This document shows positions 1 to 8,120 of a stretch of DNA of 64,000 nucleotides, one piece after another. The translations under genes and the position numbers were made by a program. The notes beneath the pieces are model-generated. The model made no database searches, was not told the origin of the DNA, and saw only the letters and a program-made list of their open reading frames with translations. Position 1 is the first letter of the stretch. Each line of letters starts with the position of its first letter. This stretch comes from Janthinobacterium sp051380735 (GTDB lineage: Bacteria; Pseudomonadota; Gammaproteobacteria; Burkholderiales; Burkholderiaceae_D), in the NCBI RefSeq assembly GCF_051380735.1, contig NZ_JBNYXQ010000002.1, positions 434,001 to 498,000 on the forward strand, given 5' to 3'.

Positions 1-17
1 GCCCGAGGAGAGATGCA

Positions 18-743
18 GTGGAAGACCAACACAGCACGCCCGAGCTGTTCCTGTTCCTGGCGTCGACCGTCCATGACATGAAAAATTCCATCAGCGTGGT
101 CAGCGGCACGCTGGAATCCCTGCTGGCGGCCGAGCAGGCCAAGGCCAGTGACCAGGTCACTGCCGATCCGGCTTTTTTGCAGATGGCGCAGATGCTGTAC
201 CAGACCAAGCGCCTCAACGACAACCTGATCCAGTTGCTGGCGCTGTACAAGCAGGTGGGCAAGCCCGGCTACCCCTTCGATGTGCAGCCGCAACTGGTGG
301 GGCAATTGGTGGGGCAGGTGGTGGACCAGGAAAAAATCCTGCTCGCCTCCAAGGGTATCGCCATGGAGACGGATTTTCCGCCAGAGTTGATCTGGACCCT
401 CGACGAGGACCTGGTGATCGGCGTGCTGGCCCATGCCATCAACAACGCCATCCGCTATACGAAAGACACGATACGCCTGTCTGCGCGCGAGCACCAGGGC
501 CTGCTGGAACTGCGCGTGGAAGATAACGGCGACGGCTATACACAGGCGCTGCTCGACGCGGGCGGGGCGGCCATGGATGGCTTGTTGGCCGGCGTCAATT
601 TTTCCACCAACAGCACCGGCCTGGGACTGTATTTTTCCAGCGAAGTGGCGAAGATGCACAAACACCGGGGGCAAAGCGGCAGCATCGCCCTTGAAAATGG
701 CGGTGTGCTCGGCGGCGGCTGCTTTATCCTGCGCCTGCCGTGA
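18..743 (+). CDS. Short soluble sensor histidine kinase
   Basis: This 241-residue protein has no membrane segment or recognisable sensor domain. It opens with an H-box-like segment (HDMKNS, candidate phospho-acceptor His19). It ends with an HATPase_c module: an N-box (NAINNA, about residue 140), a G1 box (EDNGDG, about 170) and a G2 box (STGLGL, about 200). It should autophosphorylate and pass phosphate to the receiver protein encoded just downstream, whose frame overlaps this stop codon. The start is GTG, chosen because a good ribosome site (gaggag, 5-10) lies 7 bases upstream. The input signal probably comes from a partner protein, possibly encoded before the window starts. Kinase identity is clear; pathway is unknown. 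Confidence 0.85.
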   Translation: MEDQHSTPELFLFLASTVHDMKNSISVVSGTLESLLAAEQAKASDQVTADPAFLQMAQMLYQTKRLNDNLIQLLALYKQVGKPGYPFDVQPQLVGQLVGQVVDQEKILLASKGIAMETDFPPELIWTLDEDLVIGVLAHAINNAIRYTKDTIRLSAREHQGLLELRVEDNGDGYTQALLDAGGAAMDGLLAGVNFSTNSTGLGLYFSSEVAKMHKHRGQSGSIALENGGVLGGGCFILRLP

Positions 744-757
744 ACCGGGCACTCACG

Positions 758-2488
758 ATGGACCAGACCTCCCGCCCCAACGAAGCCGGCACCACCGACT
801 GGGCCGACAAGCATTATCTGCTGGTCGACGATTTTGTCGGCATCCGCATCCTGCTGCGTGAATCGCTGCGCAACCTGGGTGCCCGCCATATCGACCAGGC
901 TGCCAGCGGCAGCGAAGCGATGAAGCTGCTGGCCAAGACGCGCTACGACGTGGTGCTGTGCGACTACAACCTGGGTGAAGGCAAGAACGGCCAGCAAGTG
1001 CTGGAAGAGACGCGCGTGCGCAACCTGACGGCGCCGTCCAGCGTGTGGCTGATGGTGTCGGCCGAGAAAAGCGTGGAGTCGGTGATGGGCGCAGCCGAGC
1101 ACCAGCCCGACGCCTACCTGATCAAGCCGATCACCGAAGGCGTGCTGCTGACGCGATTGAACCGCGTGTGGCATAAAAAACAGGTGTTTCGCGAGATCGA
1201 CCAGGCCTGCCTGGAAAAGGATTACCTGCGCGCGGCCAAACTCTGCGACGCGCAGATCGCACAGAACAAGCTGCACGAACTCGATTTGCTGCGCATGAAG
1301 GCCAGCCTGCTGCTGAAAAGCGGCGAGCCGGAAAAGGCGCGCGCCATCTATGAAAAAGTGCTGGCCGAGCGCGACTACAGCTGGGCCCGGGCGGGGCTGG
1401 GCAAGATACGCATGAATAACGGCGAACACGAAGCGGCACGGCAGATATTCCAGGGCGTGATCGTCGAAAACCGCTATTACATCGACGCCTACGACCAGAT
1501 GGCGGTGGCCTACCAGTTGATGGGCCAGCATGAAGAGGCCTGCGGCGTACTGGAAAAAGCGGCGCGGCTGTCGCCCAATTCGGTGCCACGCCAGCGCAAC
1601 CTGGGCCAGGCGGCGCTGAAGATCGGCAATGTCGGCCTGGCCGAAAAGGCGTTTCGCAAATGCGTGGCGATCGGCGAATTTTCCGTGATGAAGACGGCAG
1701 ACGCCTATCTTGGCCTGGCGCGCGTGTGCGGCCTGAAGAAAGAGGCAAAAGAAGCGCTGCTGTGGCTGATGCTGGCGCGGCGCGAGTTTCCACCCGAAGA
1801 GATCGGCCTGCGCGCCAAGATCACCGAGGGCATGGTGCACCATGAAACGGGCGATTACCGGCACGCGCGCAAATGTGGCGACGAACTCGAGGCGATGCTG
1901 CTGGAAGACCCGGCGCGGCCCGACAAGGCCGTTTGCATGGAACTGGCCACCTTGCTGTTTGCCGTCGGCGTGAAGGACGCGCCGGCCAATTTGCTGTGCT
2001 ACGTGGTGAAGAACAACCACGACAACCAGGTGGTGCAGGATGAAGTGCAGAAAATCTTCGACAAGGCCAAGATGGGCGACGAAGGCACCAGCCTGATCAT
2101 TGCCTCGCGCAAGGAAGCGTCGGACCTGATGAACAAGGGCGTGCTGCTGTGGAAGACCGACAAGCTGGACGAGGCGGTGGCGTGGATGCGCGCGGCGCGC
2201 GACAAGCTGCCGAACAACCTGCGCATTCTGTTCAACTCGGCGCAGATCATTGTTTCCTGCTTGCAGCAGCGTGGCTATCACGCGGAGCTGGCGGCGGAAG
2301 CCATCGACGTCTTGCTGTATGTAGACAAAATTGCACCAGGCCAGCAGCGCTTTGCGCAACTGATGGAGCAGTTGATGCAGCTGACACCGGCAGCGCCTGC
2401 GGAAGGCGAAGCGGCCGCGCCGGTGGTGGAAAAGGTAGCGCCGGTGCCCGAAAAAGCCGTAAAAAACATGCGCGGGCGTGCCGGATGA
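758..2488 (+). CDS. Response regulator: receiver domain plus TPR repeats
   Basis: The N-terminal 130 residues form a receiver domain with the acidic pair D24/D25, phospho-acceptor D69 (VLCDYN) and the conserved lysine in YLIKPI. The remainder, about 145-540, is alpha-helical and contains several TPR-like repeats (about 190-320), so output is probably by protein-protein contact and not DNA binding. The last 40 residues are Ala/Pro/Glu-rich. A GTG at 740, overlapping the kinase stop, is an alternative start; the ATG at 758 is preferred because the receiver fold begins soon after it. The kinase next door is the obvious phosphodonor. Receiver-TPR proteins of this kind are common in the Oxalobacteraceae; targets are unknown. 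Confidence 0.88.
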   Translation: MDQTSRPNEAGTTDWADKHYLLVDDFVGIRILLRESLRNLGARHIDQAASGSEAMKLLAKTRYDVVLCDYNLGEGKNGQQVLEETRVRNLTAPSSVWLMVSAEKSVESVMGAAEHQPDAYLIKPITEGVLLTRLNRVWHKKQVFREIDQACLEKDYLRAAKLCDAQIAQNKLHELDLLRMKASLLLKSGEPEKARAIYEKVLAERDYSWARAGLGKIRMNNGEHEAARQIFQGVIVENRYYIDAYDQMAVAYQLMGQHEEACGVLEKAARLSPNSVPRQRNLGQAALKIGNVGLAEKAFRKCVAIGEFSVMKTADAYLGLARVCGLKKEAKEALLWLMLARREFPPEEIGLRAKITEGMVHHETGDYRHARKCGDELEAMLLEDPARPDKAVCMELATLLFAVGVKDAPANLLCYVVKNNHDNQVVQDEVQKIFDKAKMGDEGTSLIIASRKEASDLMNKGVLLWKTDKLDEAVAWMRAARDKLPNNLRILFNSAQIIVSCLQQRGYHAELAAEAIDVLLYVDKIAPGQQRFAQLMEQLMQLTPAAPAEGEAAAPVVEKVAPVPEKAVKNMRGRAG

Positions 2489-2564
2489 TAAACTACGCGC
2501 CAGCGTGGTGCAGGCAACAGCCTGCTCCGTGCTGGAGTTGCTTTACAACAATAAGGAAGAAACT

Positions 2565-2780
2565 ATGCGTGATGTGGTCAATGAAGTCTACAAAAAAATG
2601 AAGGTCGGCAGCATCGCCTGGGTACGCCCGGTCGCCGCCAAGGGAGACACACTGGAAACTTTCCAGTCCTCGTACGAGCACGCCAAGGCGCTGGCCGACG
2701 AAGGCTTGATCACGATCGGCGACGTCAAGCGCCAGGACGACAATATGATCGAGGCGATCCGCATTCATCGTATCGCCTGA
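2565..2780 (+). CDS. Small protein of unknown function (71 aa)
   Basis: The ATG at 2565 follows a good ribosome site (aaggaag). The frame stays open upstream to 2478, where it would overlap the response regulator, but that extension looks like translated leader. The product is soluble, mixed-charge and probably alpha/beta, with no motif I recognise. It is 76 bases downstream of the receiver-TPR gene on the same strand, so it may be the last gene of that signalling operon. No function is assigned. Confidence 0.6.
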   Translation: MRDVVNEVYKKMKVGSIAWVRPVAAKGDTLETFQSSYEHAKALADEGLITIGDVKRQDDNMIEAIRIHRIA

Positions 2781-2823
2781 TCCATCGCATGACCGGGTTC
2801 GCCGCGCGAACTTTGAAATACTT

Positions 2824-3109
2824 GGGTCAGACCCTAATTCCGTTCAGTTAAGCTGTCTAATGCATTGAATGCGTAAGGCGTAAAAACCTAGAAACGGCGG
2901 GCCGGAGACGCGAGCCCGAGAAAACGCCGATGGCTGCGTTGCAGCTTCTAGCCGTACTAGCGTACTGTCGTCGTCGCTGCGCCTTGCCCTCGACATTTTT
3001 CGGACCCGCTTGGCCCGATAGGCCTGTGCGGGAGACTGGCGCCTCAATCCGTTTTGCCGGTTTACTGGCAGTGTAGGGGCACTAACTGAACGGCATTAGG
3101 CTCAGACCC
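2824..3109. mobile_element. MITE-like element with 28-bp terminal inverted repeats
   Basis: Positions 2824-2851 and the reverse complement of 3082-3109 match at 24 of 28 bases, both beginning gggtc and containing ccgttcagtta. The 286 bases between the outer ends hold no plausible gene but include one copy of a dispersed repeat (about 2891-3020) that recurs at 37.2 and 39.7 kb. This is the structure of a non-autonomous miniature element. I see no clear target-site duplication. It fills most of the non-coding gap 2781-3180. A further gggtctgaccc palindrome sits just outside at 3155-3165. Confidence 0.55.
2891..3020 (+). repeat. Dispersed intergenic repeat R1, copy 1
   Basis: About 130 bases align with 37242-37372 and 39667-39752. 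The best-conserved blocks read gccttgccctcgacattttt and cccgcttggcccga. Its two flanks (around 2910-2932 and 2988-3009) are imperfect inverted complements, so transcribed or single-stranded DNA could fold. The short open frames across it are R/S/A-rich and look spurious. Confidence 0.7.
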
Positions 3110-3180
3110 TCAATGCCGCCAACTCGGAGGCTTGAGCTGACGGTCGTGGGGGTCTGACCCTGACTGTTCAGAAGAATCCC

Positions 3181-3876
3181 TTACAGCTTGCCTTTGGGGG
3201 CCGCGCGTTTGGCCGGTGCCCTGGCCTTGACTGGCGCCTTGGTCCTGGTGGCCGTTTCCGCCGCAGCTGGCTTGGCGCGTGGCTTGGGCTTGGCCGCAGC
3301 GTCTGGTTTGTCCTTGGCCGGCTCCGGCGTCATGGCGGTCGACACCGCCTGCTTGAACTGATCCTGCAGCAAATTCCACCAGGCCGCTGGATTGGCCAGC
3401 TGGGCCGCCGGGTCGGCCGCCGGGCTCGCTTGCTGGGCTGGCGCCGCTGGCGCTTCCTGTGGCGGCGGTGGTGGCGGTGGCGCTTTCTCGGCCGGCTTGG
3501 CCGCTGGTGGCGTCTGCTGGAAGAAGGCTGAAGCGTAAGGCACGGAATCGAACAGATTTTTCTCGCTGGCGCCCGGCTGCGTGATGGCGGCGGCCATTGA
3601 GGCCCCCATCGATTTCAGTGTGGCAATGGTGCCGCGCTGCACTTCCAGCGCCTGGATGCTGCCACGCAGCATGCTGATATTCAGGTTCAGCCACGCTTCG
3701 ACGGCTTTCAGATCACTGATTTTCTTGTCCAGTTCTTCGACCGACATGCTGGGCGCTGTCATGCCGGGAACACCCATGCCAGGCACGCTCATGCTGCCCC
3801 ACAGGTTCTTGACGAAGTCGAGCGTATCGGTCATTGCTGCTGCGCCCGGAATAGGGGGCATTTGCGGATTTGCCAT
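3181..3876 (-). CDS. phaM: PhaM-type polyhydroxyalkanoate granule regulatory protein
   Basis: This 231-residue protein fits the PhaM family, which in Ralstonia binds PHB granules, activates PHA synthase PhaC and tethers granules to DNA. The N-terminal half (about 1-110) holds the family segment (DTLDFVKNLWGSM, then a helical MSVEELDKKI region). A proline run follows near 133-140. The C-terminus, about 190-231, is a Lys/Ala/Pro histone-H1-like tail suited to DNA binding. A ribosome site (aggaga) precedes the ATG at 3876. No other PHA gene lies in the window. The gene is divergent from the DUF3108 pair. Confidence 0.85.
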   Translation of the reverse strand: MANPQMPPIPGAAAMTDTLDFVKNLWGSMSVPGMGVPGMTAPSMSVEELDKKISDLKAVEAWLNLNISMLRGSIQALEVQRGTIATLKSMGASMAAAITQPGASEKNLFDSVPYASAFFQQTPPAAKPAEKAPPPPPPPQEAPAAPAQQASPAADPAAQLANPAAWWNLLQDQFKQAVSTAMTPEPAKDKPDAAAKPKPRAKPAAAETATRTKAPVKARAPAKRAAPKGKL

Positions 3877-4037
3877 GCGAGAGTCTCCTGGTAGGTCGAT
3901 GGTCCTAGCGTAGCAGATATCAGCTTGCTGCTGACGAAATCACGGTGACATTTTTCGCCGTCATTTTCAGGCAATCGCGAGGATGTTGATCTGCAGCAAG
4001 AAAGCGCATATCGGGTGCAGGCGTTACACTAGAGGCC

Positions 4038-5126
4038 ATGACGTCCGCCTCTTTTTTCGTGCCGCCGCGCCGCCGCACCGTGCTCTTTGTCGCCGTAATC
4101 GGCGTGCTGCATGTGCTTGCGCTGCACTGGCTGGGCGGGCAGGCGGGCAGGGCGCCCGTGCACGAGCAGGCGCAGCTGGTCAGCCTGGCCATCGTGCCCG
4201 ACGTGCCGTCTCCCCAGGCTGAGCCGGCAGCGCCGGTGCCCTTGCCGCCACCGCCCGCGCCGCCAATACCGGCCTTGCCGGTGATCGATTTGCCGCAAGT
4301 GGTTGTGCCCGATGCGCCCTTGCCGCTGCAGGTTGCGCCACCGCCATCGTCCATGCCGGAAAGCCCGGCGCCGGCGTTGGCGCAATTGCCGGCCATGGCG
4401 CCGGCTGCTGAAACCGCTGCGCCAGCGCCGCCACCGGTGGTGGAGCAAGTGCGGCGCTACAAGACCAATGTGCCCGCGTCGGCCGAATTCGACCTGCAGG
4501 TGGACCGCCGCGATGCCGATGGTACCAAGTGGACGGGCGTGGCGGCCATGTCGTGGCAGAATAAGGGTGACAGTTATCGCTTGAACCTGGAAGTGGGCCT
4601 GAGCATGCTGATTACCCGCATCAACCTGCTGGTGCTGAGCAGCGAAGGAGCGATCGACGCCACCGGCGTGGTGCCCATCAAGGCGACGGAAAAGCGCCGC
4701 GGCCGCGCACAAACGGCCACGCATTTCGATGCAGCCGGCAAGACCATCCGCTTTTCCGCCACTACCGCCACCGCGCCCTGGCAGGAAGGGGCGCAAGACA
4801 AAGCCAGTCTGCCGTTCCAGCTGGCCGCCATCGGCCGCGCCGACGTCAATCAGCTGGCCGGCAATATCGACATCCTGGTCGGCGAAGAGAAGGAAGCGAC
4901 CGTGTTCCGCTTCCAGTTGGTCGGCGAGGAAACGCTGGACACCAGCATGGGCCGCTTGCAGACCTGGCATCTGCGTCGGCCGCCCAAGCGGGGCAGCTAT
5001 TCGTCGCAGCTCGATATCTGGCTGGCGCCGTCGCTGCAATGGTATCCGGTACAAATACGCAATACAGAAGCGAACGGCGCGCTCACCACGCAGACCGTTT
5101 CCAAAATCACTGTGACAGGATCATGA
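4038..5126 (+). CDS. DUF3108 envelope protein with TonB-like proline-rich linker
   Basis: This 362-residue protein has an N-terminal membrane anchor (about 14-35). A long Pro/Ala linker follows (about 55-130), then a DUF3108 domain (about 145-355) predicted to be a periplasmic beta-rich module. The layout resembles periplasm-spanning proteins such as TonB. Only one base separates it from the next gene, also DUF3108, so the two are surely co-transcribed. A TACACT box lies at 4025-4030, very close to the ATG, so the leader may be very short. Function is unknown. Confidence 0.8.
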   Translation: MTSASFFVPPRRRTVLFVAVIGVLHVLALHWLGGQAGRAPVHEQAQLVSLAIVPDVPSPQAEPAAPVPLPPPPAPPIPALPVIDLPQVVVPDAPLPLQVAPPPSSMPESPAPALAQLPAMAPAAETAAPAPPPVVEQVRRYKTNVPASAEFDLQVDRRDADGTKWTGVAAMSWQNKGDSYRLNLEVGLSMLITRINLLVLSSEGAIDATGVVPIKATEKRRGRAQTATHFDAAGKTIRFSATTATAPWQEGAQDKASLPFQLAAIGRADVNQLAGNIDILVGEEKEATVFRFQLVGEETLDTSMGRLQTWHLRRPPKRGSYSSQLDIWLAPSLQWYPVQIRNTEANGALTTQTVSKITVTGS

Positions 5127-5127
5127 G

Positions 5128-5889
5128 ATGACTTTTACATCCCCCAAGCATTTACTTGCCGCCGGCCTGCTGGCCGCCACTTTTTCGTCCGCGATCGCCG
5201 CCAGCGACGCTGACGAACATCCCGTTATCAAGCGCCCCTTCCAGCTGGCGCCATCAGCCGACCTGGTGTATTCGATCAAGGCCAAACAGAAGGGCATCTC
5301 GCTGTCCGGCGAGTCCGTCAGCAACTGGCGCGCCGGCGACGGCAAGTATTCGCTGCTGGCCGAAACGAAAGCGTCCCTGTTCGGCAAGATCCTCGAGCAG
5401 CGCAGCGACGGCACGGTCGATGAATATGGCCTGGCGCCAGCCCAATTCGTGGAAAAACGCTTCCGCAAGGCGGCGGTCACCACCACCTTCAAGCGCGACA
5501 GCAAGACCATAGTTTTCAGCGAAGGCGACAAAAGCTATGCGCTCAAGGGCGGCGAGCAAGACCGCAACAGCGCCGTCTGGCAGCTGACGGCCGTGGCCCG
5601 CGCCGCGCCTGAAAAATTCGTGCCCGGCTCCCAGTGGGCTTTCTTTGTGGCCGGCCGCCACGACGCCGAGCCGTGGATCTTCAAGGTTGTCAAGCAGGAG
5701 ATCATCGGCACCGGCCAGGGCCTGGTGGAAGCCGTGCACCTGACCAAGGCGCCGCCGACCGACAAGAAGGGCCAGCAAGTGGACCTGTGGCTGTCGCCGT
5801 CGCTGGACTGGTATCCGGTCAAGGTGACGTTCGAGGATGAGGACGGCGATTATGTGGAGCAGACTTTGCAGAGAATCACCAAGAAGTAA
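5128..5889 (+). CDS. Secreted DUF3108 protein
   Basis: This 253-residue protein has a clear signal peptide (cleavage near the SAIAAS segment, about residue 23) followed by one DUF3108 domain filling the rest. It shares with the upstream gene the terminal pattern LxxDxWLxPSLxWYPV, so the pair are likely paralogues. It probably works in the periplasm or at the outer membrane. DUF3108 has no established biochemical role. There is no obvious terminator after it. Confidence 0.82.
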   Translation: MTFTSPKHLLAAGLLAATFSSAIAASDADEHPVIKRPFQLAPSADLVYSIKAKQKGISLSGESVSNWRAGDGKYSLLAETKASLFGKILEQRSDGTVDEYGLAPAQFVEKRFRKAAVTTTFKRDSKTIVFSEGDKSYALKGGEQDRNSAVWQLTAVARAAPEKFVPGSQWAFFVAGRHDAEPWIFKVVKQEIIGTGQGLVEAVHLTKAPPTDKKGQQVDLWLSPSLDWYPVKVTFEDEDGDYVEQTLQRITKK

Positions 5890-5946
5890 GCGCTGTTGCA
5901 TTTGTGGCCAGCGCTGCCTGGCCCGGCCTGCCATCGGTCAAATTGC

Positions 5947-5962
5947 ATATCAGAACTGATAT
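5947..5962. promoter_or_regulatory. Perfect 16-bp palindrome overlapping a candidate -10 box
   Basis: The sequence atatcagaactgatat is a perfect 7-bp inverted repeat with a 2-base centre. It overlaps TATACT at 5960-5965, about 70 bases before the mksF start. This geometry fits an operator controlling the condensin operon. No convincing -35 box at standard spacing was seen, so promoter function is inferred. Confidence 0.35.
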
Positions 5963-6032
5963 ACTGACGCCCCCGCCCCGCAGCGTCCTCCTGGCCCGCT
6001 GCGCCGCCCGCTGAACACTCATCCGGAATAGA

Positions 6033-7415
6033 ATGATTGAAATAATGGCAAGTGCAGCCGTGGCTGCGGATGCAAATCAGACCGAGCAGGAGCACCACGA
6101 TTCCTTGCAAGCGCATTTCCAGCCGAATATTTCGGCTGACGAGATCGAACAAGTCTTTCATCTGAAACGCGCGCAGCCCCTGCTGCAGGTGTTTACGGCG
6201 CTGTTCCACGGCGGTTTCGACGGCGTGCTGGTACGCCTGCTGGTGCTGCGCGAACTGGCGGCCGACGCCGCCACCTCGTCCTACACGCGCGCCGATATCA
6301 ATACGCGCCTGGCCTACCTGTTGCCGGAAAGCCTGGAAACGGTGCTGCTGCGCCTGCGCAGCAACCAGCTGCTGGCCTGGGATGCGCAGCAAGGGGTGTA
6401 TCGCGTGACGCCGATGGCCCGCAATGTGTTGTCCGCCATCGACAGCCTGCTGGGCCTGGGACAAACCGAAGACGAAGCCGAGATGGGCTTTCTGCTGTCA
6501 CAGGTGGCCGGTGCGCAAGCCGTTGGCGGTGTGTCTGTGGAGCAATTGCAACATCTGCTGGGCCGCCTGGTCGACCTGACGGACGAGTTTTCCGACGCCA
6601 TCGCCTCCGGTTCCGAGTTCCGTCTGCGCACGGCGCAGGCGAAATGGAATATGGCTTGCGACTGGGTTGAAAAAGGCTCCGAGATCCTGGTGGCGATCAC
6701 GTCGGACGAAAACGCCGACGGCGCCACGCACAAGGCGGCCCAAGCCATTGGCCGCGCGCAAAGCAAATTGCTGAACATGCAGGGCATGTTCTCGCGTGCG
6801 CTGAACCAGATCGAGCGCCAGCGCGTGCACCTGGGCCAGTCGGGCCTGTCGACTACCGACATCAAGCGCTGGCTGCTGCAGCACGAAGACCTGGCCAGCC
6901 TGGCCGAAGGCGCCATCGACCAGCCGGTGGTGCCGCTGTTTGCCACGCCGGCCGAAATGATCGACGTGGCCGAAACGGAATTGCTGTCCGAACGTGCGGC
7001 CGGCGTGGCCCAGACCGGCCTGCCGAGCGGCGAAGACGCCCCCACCACCATCAGCGACGGACCTGCCATGCAACTCGAACTCGATGACCTTTTGGAGCGC
7101 TTATCGAACTTTGCCAGCCTGGGCAACTTCCCCAGCATCGGTGAAGAAGGGCCAAAGTCGGTGCCGGTGCAGGATTCGCTGCTGCCGGCCAGCTTTGCCG
7201 TGGCGTCGTACCGCGCCTCGATGCTGCCGCTTTTGGGCGATGTGTCCGAAGCGAGCTTGCAGGGCGCGACGGCCGAACTGGCCCGGCTGCCGATCACCTT
7301 TACGCCGACCGACGAGATGGTCCAATTGAACGACCCGCATGTGGCGGCCATGTCGATCGCCTCGTTGTCACTGAATATATCCCTTGATTTAGATAGCAGC
7401 CCTGCCGATGAATGA
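6033..7415 (+). CDS. mksF: MksF-like condensin kleisin subunit
   Basis: First gene of a three-gene operon with the order and approximate sizes of MksF (460 aa), MksE (234 aa) and MksB (943 aa). Residues about 75-135 look like a winged-helix domain, as expected for the kleisin N-terminus; the middle (about 140-300) is helical; the C-terminal 40 residues are a small conserved-looking tail. MksF bridges the MksB heads and recruits MksE to form a DNA-entrapping ring. Its stop overlaps the next start by 8 bases. Individual residues do not prove the family; the call rests on operon context and the MksB identification. Confidence 0.72.
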   Translation: MIEIMASAAVAADANQTEQEHHDSLQAHFQPNISADEIEQVFHLKRAQPLLQVFTALFHGGFDGVLVRLLVLRELAADAATSSYTRADINTRLAYLLPESLETVLLRLRSNQLLAWDAQQGVYRVTPMARNVLSAIDSLLGLGQTEDEAEMGFLLSQVAGAQAVGGVSVEQLQHLLGRLVDLTDEFSDAIASGSEFRLRTAQAKWNMACDWVEKGSEILVAITSDENADGATHKAAQAIGRAQSKLLNMQGMFSRALNQIERQRVHLGQSGLSTTDIKRWLLQHEDLASLAEGAIDQPVVPLFATPAEMIDVAETELLSERAAGVAQTGLPSGEDAPTTISDGPAMQLELDDLLERLSNFASLGNFPSIGEEGPKSVPVQDSLLPASFAVASYRASMLPLLGDVSEASLQGATAELARLPITFTPTDEMVQLNDPHVAAMSIASLSLNISLDLDSSPADE

Positions 7416-8112
7416 CGATTCCCAAATCCTGATTGCGCGCCTGCTCACGCATCAGACCCTGCGCCGCGACGACAAGCTGGTCAAGCGCGTGCTGTCGGAC
7501 GAACTGTTCCGCGCCGAGATCGATGCGCGCCTGCTGGCCTGCGGCCTGAAACTGCTCGACAACGTGTATGCCGACCATGTCACGCTGGCCCTGTCGCGCA
7601 CCATCGAGCCGAAAATTTTCGGCGCGCGCGACGTGTGGCAGAACAATAATTTTGGCCTGGCGCGCGATGGCGTGGCCCTGCTGGTTGTGCTGTGGGCGCA
7701 GATCATTTTGCCCAAGCGCGAACGCCAGGAAACCCACCAGCACGCGGACGACGACCAGAATGACATGTTCGGCACCGACAAGCCGCTGCCGCGCGCGGAA
7801 GACGCCTCGATCGGTATCGCTTACAAGGCCCTGTTGGCCGACTTCGGCGACAAGCTGGGCAAGAAAACGCGCATGGACATGAACCTGGGCACGCTGGCCA
7901 AGCTGGGCTTTATCGAGCGGCGCGGCGACTTTATCGTCGAAGGCCCCTTGCTGGACCTGATGATGGATACCGATGTCCTGAAAGAGCGCATCATCAATGG
8001 CGCGCTGGCCGACGTCTTCAAGCGCGCGCCGTCGCGGCTGGTCGCGCTGGGCCTGGAAGACGACCTGCTCGCTGGCAGCGGCGACGAGCCTGCGCCCGAA
8101 CTCCCACACTGA
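7408..8112 (+). CDS. mksE: MksE-like condensin accessory (KITE) subunit
   Basis: This 234-residue, acidic, soluble protein is probably built of winged-helix units, as in MukE/MksE/JetB, which bind the kleisin. It is translationally coupled to mksF (8-base overlap) and lies 8 bases before mksB. The segment with RMDMNLGTLAKLGFIERRGD (about 155-174) reads like a winged helix ending in a beta wing. The alternative is a JetB of a Wadjet defence system, but the nuclease subunit is not found next door. Confidence 0.7.
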   Translation: MNDDSQILIARLLTHQTLRRDDKLVKRVLSDELFRAEIDARLLACGLKLLDNVYADHVTLALSRTIEPKIFGARDVWQNNNFGLARDGVALLVVLWAQIILPKRERQETHQHADDDQNDMFGTDKPLPRAEDASIGIAYKALLADFGDKLGKKTRMDMNLGTLAKLGFIERRGDFIVEGPLLDLMMDTDVLKERIINGALADVFKRAPSRLVALGLEDDLLAGSGDEPAPELPH

Positions 8113-8120
8113 AAGCAGCC

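Noticed and set aside
536..2359. 607-codon open frame on the minus strand opposite the receiver-TPR gene
   Set aside because: It is His/Gln/Arg-rich with no motif and mirrors a well-supported gene; typical antisense artefact of high GC.
2844..3047. 67-codon minus-strand frame inside the 2.8-kb element
   Set aside because: It is translated repeat sequence (R1); similar fragments arise wherever R1 occurs, so it is not a gene.
5889..5915. Hairpin agcgctg/cagcgct after the second DUF3108 gene
   Set aside because: Loop of 13 bases, no T-run and weak stem; not convincing as a terminator.
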